A DNA stretch of 64,000 nucleotides from Kudoa neothunni (lineage: Eukaryota > Cnidaria), in assembly GCA_964304625.1 (NCBI GenBank), contig OZ199838.1, positions 2,852,001 to 2,916,000 of the forward strand, read 5' to 3'. A program made the position numbers and the translations under genes. How positions within the stretch are numbered: the stretch's first letter is position 1; every line of letters starts with the position of its first letter. A model generated the notes under the pieces. It made no database searches and was not told where the DNA came from. It saw only the letters and a program-made list of their open reading frames with translations. Below are positions 48,604-59,409 of the stretch, in pieces.

Positions 48604-51052
48604 TATATTTTTGGTATAATAATCTACAAAAAATAGTTCTCATGCATCGTTCACTAAAGTCTCCTTTCAATCAATTTTATCTAGTTTCTAATGAATCACC
48701 TATATCTATCTACTCAAATAGCTTAATATATTATTTTTTTTAATAAATTGAACATAAAATAATATTAAATTTATTCCTAAAATATTATATGGTTTGACAC
48801 ATCATATTCAGAGAAACAGTGTCATTACTCACATTGTTAATCCTCATAAAACCTAATACGGCATAAGTCACCAATTCTTCGGTAACGCACAAAGGTAAAA
48901 ATGTAACTGCTATATATTTTGTTTTGTTTTATTTTATTTTATTTTAATTCATTTATTTAACATAATGATTTAATATTTAATTCATTTTGAACAATAAACA
49001 CATTTTTGGATGAATAATTAAGTAAAAATTATGCTAGGATGAATTTCACCACAAAATTTTTGGAGTGGAGGAGGTTTTTTAATTTTTAATGACTTCCTGA
49101 ATTTTTTTCAAAACCTAACACTCACAAATTTTGCTTAATACTAATTTATAGGTACAGCGATAATTTTATACTCATAAAAAACCGTGAAAGACTATATGAT
49201 AGGATTAAAACTTGTTTGGGGTTAATTTGTATAAAAATTTTTCCTCGTTATTTAATTGCATAACTTATATTTCTTTTATTGATTACAAATTGAAATTATT
49301 TTTTATTCATAATTCCTCATTTGTGAATTTTAATTAATATATTAATGTATTCATATATATAAATATTTCGATCACCTATAATATATCAATAATAGAATAA
49401 CAATTATATTAAATTTCAGAAAAGGGGACAAAACGATTATAGAAATTACTAGTCCAAGATATTGTTTCGGCGTAATGTGGCGAATATATCAACTTAAATG
49501 GGATTAATTGTTGCTAATTCGGATTATGTTCAATTTGACCAAAAAATGGGGTTTTTAAATCACGTAATATTGTTTTTTATTATTTTATCATTCAATTAAT
49601 CAAAACGAATAAGATTACTTATGTTAATTCAACAAACTTTGATATCGCCAAATCAATGGATTTTTTGATGTTAACCAGCAAGAATAATGCAATTAATAAA
49701 AAATGATTAAATTCAATCTCGTGCAAAAAATGTGATACAAAGTCCTTAAAGTATTTAAAAAATGATAAGTGATGAACGTTTTATATTTGGACTTGGATAT
49801 CAAATAGCTCTCATGGGATAGCGAATATACCTTCATCAGTACACGAGGTGAGAGGTGAAGGTTGTCCAACTTTAAGTATGAATAAGTCGGCCCACTCTTA
49901 TTTAATTTTTGTCTGAGAGAATTAGCTATTTGGACAGGTAAGTCTGGATGACTACAGGTACATATTTAGTAATTTTTTAAGAATTAATTAATTAATCGTG
50001 CTTTCTATTTTAACTCATATCAGATCTATTAATATATTAGGATAAGCAGAAATTTCCGAATGTTTAAAGTTTAATGCAACTTGGATAGTGATCGTAATAA
50101 TAGCAACTATGAATCTGGATTGCACGTGGAAATTAAGTTAATTAAAAATATCGAATTTTTTATAATTATTATCGTTCAATTTAATTATTATGTAAAGGAT
50201 AGTCGGATTTTTATATGTTTAGTCTTTTTGCAGCGTTCATCGTATGTTAACTTTAAACTGTATATACTTAATCCTTGTTATTTCTCCCTTAGGGTCTAAT
50301 CCCAACATAACAATTTAACACTAGAGCATAAATGTCTACAAAACCTACATTTTCCTAGATAAAAAGATTCGTATCAAAGGATCTAATTTTAAAATCAAAT
50401 AGACATAAAAACCCATGAGGTATTCATACGATTGAAAATATGAACCAATAATCCATTAATCGGACTAAAAACTGGATAAACCACTTTGATTTTGGATAGA
50501 ATAAACGAATGTTGTTTGATCGTTTTATAATAAAAGTCCGAAAACAAACAAATTACTTATGTTGTATTCAAATGTAACTGTAACGTAATCATTAATGAAA
50601 CTAGTGTGCATAAAATAGCTTAATAGGTGTGTAAACAACGTCATCGATATCTTATATGACATTTTCATTAGAGGGTTAGCGTAATTATCCATCAATCTTA
50701 ATATTTCTAATAAAACAAATCAAAAATTTACAAATAAAGACCACAACAAACACGACGGAATTAACTATTGGTGTTATTCTTCCGAGGCTTTGCAAGCTGA
50801 TGAACTTTCTAAGGATAATAATAAACTCTGTAAAATACTAAGTAGAACAATGTGGTAAGATACTTATAGATTATAATCTCTGTTTATCTTGGGGGTAGGG
50901 TTGCTTGTTGCACGTTTACAGATACCGCATTACAATTCACCGTTCATATTAGATTTGTCTAAAGTTTCTTATTTCCATATGCAAAATCATTAAACGAACG
51001 AGATTCCTTTTAATAAACTATCCGTTTTGGTTTGTGTTTGGAAATCGCAAAT
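48604..51052. other. Intergenic, AT-rich
   Basis: No gene recognised. A degraded copy of the piggyBac-like right end may lie near 49035-49105 (TTCACCACAAAATTTTTGGA). The frames at 50081-50299 (+) and 50990-51211 (-) are not supported; the latter is the antisense of the transporter start. Confidence 0.5.
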
Positions 51053-52270
51053 ATGATGTCGATTGAAGTGATAGTATTTTTTGCATGTTTTGCATTTTTT
51101 CAGTACAACCCCATTTTTCATCAACTGTTGTTCAACAACCTGTGTAAAAATATGTACAATATTACTGGCGAAGAGTGTTACCAAAATGGTACAATCAATC
51201 AAAGTATCCAAAAGGAATCCTCACAATGGATAATGTGGATCAATTTATTTCAGATACTGCCGGTGATTCTGGCTACATTAAATATAAACTATGCGGCCAC
51301 AAGGTTTTCTCCAGATAAGTTGTTATTTCTACCATTCATATCCTTTATATCTAAAATGATTTTGGGAGTTGTTTTTAACTTTTATCCTTTGCTACCGCTC
51401 TTTGCTTACGTAAATATGTTTTACTTTAGTGGCAGTGTGATTATTGTGTGTTGACTCATTTAGGCAGCTCTCAGTTGTTTGTACAGTTGTTTTGGAGGCA
51501 TGAGTGCGTTTGGAGCGTTAACCATTATCTACGTGACACATACCACAGGAGAGAAGTATCGTTCATCCAGATTTATCACGATTGAGGCTGTTAAAGTTTT
51601 CTCAAAGTTCACCGGTGGCCTACTCAGTGGCTACATGATCAAATACTTTTCATTTCTTATACCACAGCTAGTGTCTATTGGAATTGTTTCTCTTGCATTG
51701 GTATTATCGTTTTTCTTGAATCGAGCCATCCCCACAAACAATACACAAACCGTTGATTTCAATAACTTTAAAAATGCTCTCCACCAAGCAAGGAAAAACA
51801 TCAAAAATTGTAAAGCAATTTTTATTTTGATAACACTGGCACAGATCGCCTTACCGTTTGGTAAATGACGTCTATTACATGTAATTATTGTTGCTATTAA
51901 TTAAATTTAGGTGAAATATCAACTCAAAAGCTTGTATTCCTCTATTCTATGAATAGCAAGTTTGAATTTACTTCCACATTGGGTGGTTATTTGCTGGCAA
52001 TGTATTCGATGACTCGGGCGTTCGGCTCACTGGTGATTCTTCCAGTGCTGCTTAGATATTTTCAAATAAATGAGTGGAAACTTTGTATGGCTATTATACC
52101 ATTTCAAAGCGGATTCTACCTTGCTAATGCTTTCGCCAACAATAGAAAAGAACTGTTTATAGGTATTTTTCAATCCAACTATACACCTTACTAATTTTTA
52201 TCGTTAGCACCATTTTTTCTATCTCTCCAGGACATTTATAGGCCAGTATTTATGTCAACTATTTCCAGAT
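51053..52270 (+). CDS. SLC46-type major facilitator transporter, 3' end missing
   Basis: Multi-pass membrane transporter of the proton-coupled folate transporter/SLC46 family. The ATG at 51053 opens MMSIEVIVFFACFAFFQYNP, matching the family start (EPxVFLxxFA). The extracellular loop carries possible N-glycosylation sites (MYNITGEECYQNGTINQS) followed by the family-typical ESSQWIMWINL. Exon 1 ends at 51436. A 27-bp intron (51437-51463) leads to AALSCLYSCFGGMSAFG, then RSSRFITIEAVKVFSKF (compare the family's R..RxxxxEA). A 50-bp intron (51861-51910) follows, then TSTLGGYLLAMYSMTRAF. A third intron probably ends at 52241 (GQYLCQLFPD), after which the 200-N gap cuts the gene. The last membrane spans are not in the sequence. 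Frame intact. Confidence 0.7.
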
Positions 52271-52470
52271 NNNNNNNNNNNNNNNNNNNNNNNNNNNNNN
52301 NNNNNNNNNNNNNNNNNNNNNNNNNNNNNNNNNNNNNNNNNNNNNNNNNNNNNNNNNNNNNNNNNNNNNNNNNNNNNNNNNNNNNNNNNNNNNNNNNNNN
52401 NNNNNNNNNNNNNNNNNNNNNNNNNNNNNNNNNNNNNNNNNNNNNNNNNNNNNNNNNNNNNNNNNNNNNN
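52271..52470. other. Assembly gap (200 N)
   Basis: A run of exactly 200 N, a conventional placeholder length. It separates the truncated transporter gene from a transposase whose N-terminus is also missing, so the gap probably covers the junction. Any frame crossing it is meaningless. Confidence 0.98.
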
Positions 52471-53183
52471 TCTGAAAGAGTTTTATTATACCTTAAAAAA
52501 ATATCGTTGGTGCCTATAGATAGGAATTCTACTAGGACAACTTCATTACGATTCGAGTGACGTATTGATCTATATATTTTATCCAATATTTCTTAGTTAT
52601 GTAAACGAATTCATAAGATTGGAACCTAGGTATTCGGAAATATTGTATATCGATGAATCGGGATTTTCCTTATCAACCCGTCGTTCCCAAGGTAGATCCC
52701 TTTCTAGGACGAGAGCAAACTTAAAGGTCAAATACATCCGATCTCAAAACATATTAATAGCGGCGATGAGTGACAAAAAAATTTGGAATTTTAAAATTCA
52801 CAGGGGGCGTGAGCCAATCTGTGTTTTCGTCATCTCTAGAAGGTCTTTTTGCAAAATTGGAGGCGAATTCTGTCGATAAAGCTATTTTGGTTATGGATAA
52901 CGTAGCTTTCCATAAGACTGAGAGTGTTAGAAATTTGATAGAAAGCAGTCCTCACGAGCTCTTACTACTACCACCGTATTCACCCTTCCTTAACCCAATT
53001 GAAGAAGTTTTCGGGCAACTGAAATCAATTGTTAAAAGGATAGCACCAAAAACACATGATGAGCTGATTGAATGTATGGAAAATAGTCCGACCAAAATAA
53101 CCGAAACCAACTGTGAGAGCTATGTGAGTCATTCAAAATCTTACTTTTCAGCATCACTGCTTAAGAACCCCATTAACAATTAA
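52471..53183 (+). pseudogene. IS630/mariner-like (DDE_3) transposase, partial
   Basis: Cut-and-paste transposase lacking its N-terminal helix-turn-helix, which would lie in the gap. Visible order: LKKISLVPIDRNSTRTTSLR, then RYSEILYIDESGF with the first catalytic Asp, AILVMDNVAFHKTE with the second, and LLLPPYSPFLNPIEEVFGQL with the catalytic Glu. I count 34 residues between the second Asp and the Glu, the DD34E spacing of the Tc1/IS630 group. The stop is at 53181-53183. The frame shifts near 52560 and again at the G run 52803-52807, where one more G would keep it open. A more decayed relative is at 4230-4700. Confidence 0.75.
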
Positions 53184-53342
53184 TGCAAAAACTATTATTT
53201 AACTATAAAATTTGTTGGTTTACTATTTTTGCATCTTGATCGTGAAATACTGTATTGCTGTTGGATTTTTAAACCACAAAATTCCCTCGAAACTAGAGTC
53301 AATCTTAAGCCCAGCTGGAAATCATATGCCAATGATTGTGGG

Positions 53343-53625
53343 TACAGTAAAGTAAGTAACCTATTTCACGCATTTTTTAAAACCCTATTTAGTTAAAATA
53401 TTGATTGATTATTGTTTATATAATGTTTCTTCTAGTATTCCAGTCAACAATTTTTATAAAAATTATTCCAATAAGTTGCTAAATAATGTAACAAAAAGTC
53501 ACGTGACTGTTCAATTTCGCACACTTTTTTCGGGTATTTCTTGTTTATTATTTAGTTAAGTCAATATTGAACGCATAAAAACCTATAACTAACTATTTGC
53601 GAAAAGTACAATATTGCTTATTAAA
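53343..53625 (+). repeat. Dispersed repeat, copies A and B
   Basis: 53345-53380 (CAGTAAAGTAAGTAACCTAT, then TTCACGCATTTTTT, preceded by TA) and 53499-53625 (GTCACGTGAC ... CGCACACTTTTTTCGGGTAT, then TTCTTGTTTATTATTTAG) are related. Both match 58107-58229. The TA|CAGT start suggests Tc1/mariner ends. Confidence 0.6.
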
Positions 53626-54672
53626 TTTATTTTCAGCATGTGATAACTGTTATATTTTATGAGTTTAAATTATAACTTATAATCCGCATGCTCGAGTCGT
53701 CATATGTTCCATTTCCTTTAGAGATACAAATTAATCTGATAACAAATAATGGAAATTTTTTATATTATTTTGTATCCAATAAATGATTGATTGTTAATTT
53801 ATCCAAATTTTCAAAAATATATATGATAATTACGCTAGATTATTGATGGACCTAGGGTGGATGCACCATTAAAAATTTCTTATTCTTCAAACTTTTCTAG
53901 GATTTACAAAAAGTTAAGTTATGTAAATATTAGCTAATATGTAAAATATGAATAATGTATATGCAGTAGTTTTAGAGGTATTCATTCCCTGAGATAGAGC
54001 CAATTCCTTGAAAAATCCAGATTTTTTCAAGAAATTAAGTATATTTATTGTATTATTTAAGCTATCTTGGTTTTCAAATTATTATCTAATTTATTTGTGA
54101 TTATTTTTGATGCTCTAAATATAAATGATGACTAGAAGATAAATATTCATTAATTTCTTTATATTCATGTGAAAATATTTATCAGCGCTAATATGCACAT
54201 ATTTATGGAAACGAAACAGATTATTCCCTTTCTTTCAAAAATTTATCCATAAGCACTTGCAGAGTTGTTATCTGGAATTGTTAAATATTTTTATGCTGAG
54301 GAATAACAATTTCTTGCCGTTTTCAGACTTATGTATGAGCTCTAAGTGTATATTTGTATTTGGAATATGTTTGCATGATGATTAAAACGTAATTTAATCC
54401 ACTTATCTACCAAGAGCCATTTTTACTTTTTCTTATTATTTATGAGTTTTATGGTTAATATGTTATATTTATTTATAATTGTTTTATTATTATCGAGTTT
54501 TGATAATAAAAAATCACTGATATGATAAAGTTAGCATTTTTGAACCTGTTGTAATGTATTTACGATCAAAAATGGCTATTGCGCATTCTTCGTCGTAGGT
54601 TATTTTATCATTTTTTAAAATCCAATTTTTTCTGATGTTTCTTTTATACAATAAGGCATACATTTGAATTTG
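53626..54672. other. AT-rich spacer
   Basis: Nothing recognised besides AT-rich low-complexity DNA. Confidence 0.5.
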
Positions 54673-56562
54673 CAGTCAAACCTCGATATTGCGAAGTAAA
54701 TCGGGGATCCAATTTTACTACGCAACACAAAATTTGTACGCAATACCGATGCTCGCACACGCATGCGCATTGAACGGGAATTGTATTTTTATGATTTCAC
54801 CTATTTTTTTAAGCATAAAATCCAGAAATGAAAATGTAAGTTAATGGTTAAATGAGATTTCTTTTTATTTTTTGTGAAAAAAGTCCGTTATGGTAGTTTG
54901 GAATTCTCTTTTTTTAGTATTGAGATCAATCGGTCCATTACAGAGTGTAGGTCGAATAAACCTTCTGGTTCTTCCGCGATAAAAGTTTTCCTTAAAGTTT
55001 GTATTGCTTCTCTAATTTTCGTTGTAGGGACTTTTTTATAGCTTTGTCTGTTTCATCCTTTTCATTATCAGATTTATCGTCTATGTCGCTATTAATGACA
55101 ATGACGGGTGGAGTTTGCTTCATCGTGAACTTTTTGGTTAATCTCAGAAGATGATACATCATCAAATGAGTCTAGTCGATTTAGAAAAATAATTTTTGAT
55201 AAAATACCTTCATTAATGTTTTCATATTCTTGAATTTTTTGAATAGTTGTTGATGCTATTAAACATATATTTATAATTTTAATAAAAAAACACTTGACTT
55301 TTTAAAACAATTAATAATAATTTCCTTCGAAACATTATTCCAAGCATTTTTTAACGTTTTTAAACAATCGAATAAATTATAGTTTTTTAATATTAATTCA
55401 TTATCATCCAATACACTAATCGAATGGAGAATTTTTTTATAGTTGCTTTTTAATGAGTTAATTATTCCTAAATCGCAAGGCTGTAATATTGATGTAGTAT
55501 TTTTCGGCAAAAATAAAAACTTAATATTTTCTAGACCGTCCGTCCATGTCTTTAGGGTGGGAGGGGCATTGGTCTAATAAGATTAAAACTTTTCTGTTCT
55601 CTTATTCAAACATATTGTTAAATTTTTTCATAATTTGAAAAAAGATAAAGGCGTTCATCCATGAGTTTTTCTGTGAAAAATATTCAATTGGTAGATGGGA
55701 TATATTTTTAAAACAACGAGGCTTCTGATATTTACCAATTACAAATAATGGAAATTTTGAACCATATAAGGCCGCGGACACTTTAGATTCTCGGACATCT
55801 TGTTCTGCTTTTAATGTGTAAGTTCGCTTATTAATTTGTTGGTAAAAAAAGCGCAGTCTCATCAACATTAATAATATTTTTATTCTCAAATTGCCAAGCA
55901 TATATATTGAAGGAGAATCAGCACTAGATGCTTCCCCGTAGAGTCTTAAAGAACAAAGTCCAAATCTATTTTTAAAGCAAGCAAGCCAGCCATCCTCTAC
56001 TTGGATTAAAATTGTCGATATTTTTTTCTTTAACGATTGACAATGCTTTTGCTATTATTGTTTCGCCAGAAATTTGTTTTTTATTATTTTTGGCATTTAC
56101 GATCCAATTATAAACTTCGGTATCGACATCTTCATGTTTACCGCTAGAAAATCGCTTTCCCTTGTTAGAAATATTGGAATCAATAATTTTTTATTCCACT
56201 GAGAGAATTCTATAGAGTTGAATATTGTTAACAAAAAGTATCGTTATTATTAATATAAAGGGAAAACATTTGAATACTTAGTCCGAATTTCATTACGGTC
56301 ATTTTTTGAATTTTGAATTGATTCAGTTGAATTATGGTAACTAATAATTTTGTTGTTCTCATCAATATCTCGCTGCACTCTCGACATTGTCAATTATACT
56401 GCGCACTATCGAATAATATACGCTTTAGTCTATTTAAAAAATTTTTTCTTTACAATAATTTTATAATATTAACATTAATATACCTAATATATTTTCCAAT
56501 TTGACCAAAGAAGAACAAATACAAGAGATATTAGGCTACTACGAAATATCGAAGCACAACTG
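54673..56562 (-). mobile_element. Tigger/pogo element, degenerate
   Basis: The left end reads CAGTCAAACCTCGATATTGC (a classic Tigger end). The reverse complement of the right end reads CAGTTGTGCTTCGATATTTC, so the inverted ends are recognisable but worn. The transposase is on the minus strand, starting near 56388 (MSRVQRDIDENNK). A helix-turn-helix region includes KRFSSGKHEDVDTEVYNWIV and ISGETIIAKALSIVKEKN. The DDE domain shows INVDETALFF (about 55870), KVLILLDQCPSHPKD (about 55550) and MPKNTTSILQPCDLGI (about 55490), so all three acidic positions survive. The acidic tail (VINSDIDDKSDNEKDETDK) lies near 55080. Several stops and shifts interrupt it; inactive as assembled. Confidence 0.8.
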
Positions 56563-57032
56563 TTATATTTTTACAAATACTAGAAAATACATATTACGTA
56601 CTAAAATTCAATCCATCTACGGAGTTATTTGATCGATATTGCGCTCTAATTCCAATAGATATTAAATTTAACATTTTCTTAAAATCCAAGTGTATTATTA
56701 TTTATTATTATTATGGAATTTTTATTCTTACGAAATTAATGTTGACAACAATGCCTTTCTATTTTTTAATTTATAAGAATTATTCAAGGTTAATTATTCT
56801 CCAATAAAATTACACTTTAAGTACATGATGCAAAACGAATATCATTTTTTAATTCCAAATGACCTCTAATCCATTAATTTGCAATTATGAAGTCTCACTG
56901 AAAGTGGTTACTTAAATTTGAGGAAATAGAATTTTACACTATATTTTCCAGATATTTAATTATTTTTTCGGAAATCTAGAATATTGAATTTTATGACCAA
57001 ATATATACTAAGCGTGCGCACACATATATTTG

Positions 57033-57837
57033 ATGTGCAACATGCTTGCTGACGGTGAGCCAGCTTATCTGAACTGGAATTATAAGAACCTTTTAACCAA
57101 TGAAATTCTAATATTGTCTAAGCTGATATACAGAAATAAGAATCAATTGAGACGCTCAAAGGCATTAACTCGGTGTCAGCGGGTACTATTAATTGACTTT
57201 TCTTTTTTATTTTATTTTCAGATATTGGCGCATTGCAATAAATTTTTGGAAATACTCGACAGCAAAAATAATAATAAAAATAAAAAGAAGTATTGATAAG
57301 CATGAATTTTATCATTTTTATATTACCTTATAGACAGTTAGTCCGGAGGACAACGCTTGTAAGCTGGTCTATGCGTTGATTGCACCACATTTAACGTTTT
57401 TTAGATGGTACGAAATTGCGAAAAGACATTTTTGTATTTTAAATATTATATAATTGAATAATTTTTTGTAGAGTGATCGTCATGGAAGCAAAATTTGGTT
57501 TCTTTTTTAATCTTTTTTCTCTCCTAATGTCAATTATATCTCGTATCTGGTGTGTTTTGTTGTTTGAGTTATTTTTTTTAATTTCATTATTGTAGGGCAT
57601 TATTTTTCCATTACAGGTCTCTAGTTTGTGATCCACGTACTGGGAAGAAAACGCGTTTCCCCAATAAAATACGCGAAAATTCGTCATCTTCTCATTCAAC
57701 ACCTCGACGAAAATCATTTGGTGCCCTTTTCTATTGTAACAATTCAGTGAAAACTACAACCAACAAAAAGAAAATCCAATACAAAGTAATGTTCCTAAAA
57801 ATCTACGGTGTTTATTTAATTGTTTGATTAGAATTGG
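57033..57837 (+). CDS. NEPRO/RMP1-like RNA-processing protein
   Basis: Resembles the nucleolar NEPRO/RNase MRP subunit Rmp1 family (helical RNA-processing factors). The ATG at 57033 opens MCNMLADGEPAYLNWNYKNL. The RMP1 motif follows: NEILILSKLIYRNKNQLRRS, matching the family's L-Y-R-N-K-N-Q-(H/L)-R-R-S. After a 39-bp intron (57183-57221) comes ILAHCNKFLEIL. A further exon from 57334 reads TVSPEDNACKLVYALIAPHL, then RWYEIAKRHFCIL, followed by VIVMEAKFGFFFNLFSLLMS, then IISRIWCVLL near 57478-57560, which mirrors the helical 'L.SRI..L' region of NEPRO. The C-terminal part is basic (DPRTGKKTRFPNKIR ... TTTNKKKIQYK) and ends at a TGA at 57835. One intron phase around 57295-57334 did not close; the exon chain there is approximate. 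Confidence 0.55.
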
Positions 57838-58106
57838 CGAATTTTTTGCAGATTGAAATTTTTTTCGTTTTGTCATTTAAATTTTCTAAAAATAAACAAC
57901 CCTACATTCCTCTGGAATTTGCGGCATGTGATTAACGGATTATGGTACATGTTTTAATTGTTCAGAAGCAATATAGGACTCTGCTGTGTATATACGTTTT
58001 TGTGTCGGATTTTTGTTCAACTGAATATTTATGTAAATAGCGTAAAATTTATATTAAGTAAGGTTTCAAATTAAAATAATGCGCAGCTAATATATTTCAG
58101 TTATTG

Positions 58107-58229
58107 TAAGTAACCAATTTCACGCACTTTTTTCGGGTATTTCTTGTTTATTATTTAGTTAAGTCAATATTTAATGAGAAAAACTCCTATAACCAACTAT
58201 TGTTGAAAAGTACAATATTGCTTATTATT
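58107..58229 (+). repeat. Dispersed repeat, copy C
   Basis: GTAAGTAACCAATTTCACGC, then ACTTTTTTCGGGTATTTC and on to AAAAGTACAATATTGCTTAT. It matches 53354-53380 at its start and 53517-53625 over about 100 bp with scattered differences, in the same orientation. Confidence 0.75.
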
Positions 58230-58239
58230 ATGAAAGTTT

Positions 58240-58780
58240 TCGAGTTAATGACTCAAAATCTGACATTATATCACGTTTTAAAATATCTATTATCTCGATT
58301 TCAAATGGCATCCTAAAGATGAAAAATAAAATAATCAAAACCTACAAATGTTTTTAGAATCTAAAAATAGAAATTATTTTCAAGCAAGAAAATTTAATTC
58401 TATTGATGAAGATGTATGAGTGGATTGGGTGGACATGAATCAAAAAGATTGTAGTAAGCGTCGTCATGATAATTAGCAAGAGAAAAAAGTTTATCTTCAT
58501 GTGCAATTGTGCAATTCGTGGAGGGTTTCGTTGTTTTAAAAAAGGTCAAACATTTGAAAAAATTGTTTATTAATTAAATTGCTGATTCTACACCTGAAAC
58601 TACTTCAGATTAAATCAATCAAATCAGAACATTTCTTAAAAGATACTCTGAAAATTGTAGTTACAATGTAGACGAAACTGCCTTATTCTACCGATAGCAA
58701 CAAGGGGAATATTTCAGAGACCGTTGAAAAATATTTTAGCTTTGTTAATACATTTTCCGAGTTTAAGTTATTTTTTAAAA
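58240..58780 (+). pseudogene. Second Tigger/pogo transposase relic
   Basis: The plus strand near 58664-58696 reads NCSYNVDETALFYR, the first catalytic Asp motif of Tigger transposases. Upstream remnants include KKRSN-like and FLKRYSEN pieces fitting the region between the HTH and the DDE domain. Multiple stops; only a fragment. It starts right after repeat copy C. Confidence 0.5.
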
Positions 58781-59028
58781 ATTGATATATAGTTAACTGG
58801 CCTTTTTGAACGCAACTTAATCATTATTAAATGCCAATTTTTTCTGGAATAATTGCGTACACAAGTGCATGAAATTGGTCGTGAGTCACGTCCAATGGGA
58901 CTATCGGAGAAAAACGAAGGTAGAACTCTTAAAAAATCCGAGGTCGTGAAGAAAACCCAATAATATTACAATAATAAAATTTTTTATTTTAAACTCAGCC
59001 TCTAATTACTGTCGTCAATTGAATCGTC

Positions 59029-59409
59029 TTAATCATCTTCACAACCCTCAGTTAAGAAGCTTGATCTATTTTTCAAGCGCTCAAGGTATCGTTGGCTCCC
59101 AACGCCGCTACTCACATCATGTATTAGTTTATTTGTTGGATGCCACATCAAACACGTATAATTATTTCTTCTGATCAACTGTTTTGCGATAAGTTTACAT
59201 TTTACAGTTTTAACCTTTAATGAGTTAGTTTGTTTAGTTTTTACTGTGTTTATTAATGAATTAATTCATTCAACATTTGCAGTAGCTGGAATTTCTGTCC
59301 ATAGATATTGATCAAGCCAATCTTTAAAATCTTCTACCTTTAACCAATCTTGATTGGAGCACACATTATCCCATGCTCTTTTATGATCTCCGTTTGAAAT
59401 TTCACACAC
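59029..59409 (-). pseudogene. Unidentified degenerate ORF
   Basis: The minus strand reads CEISNGDHKRAWDNVCSNQD, then WLKVEDFKDWLDQYLWTEIP. After one in-frame stop it continues with KVKTVKCKLIAKQLIRRNNY, TCLMWHPTNKLIHDVSSG and SQRYLERLKNRSSFLTEGCE, then an acidic end (DD, stop). The composition is clearly protein-like over about 125 codons. Its position among transposon relics suggests a transposon-borne gene, but I do not recognise the family. Confidence 0.4.

Noticed and set aside
52236-52586. Frames spanning the N gap on both strands
   Set aside because: They are open only because N is not a stop.
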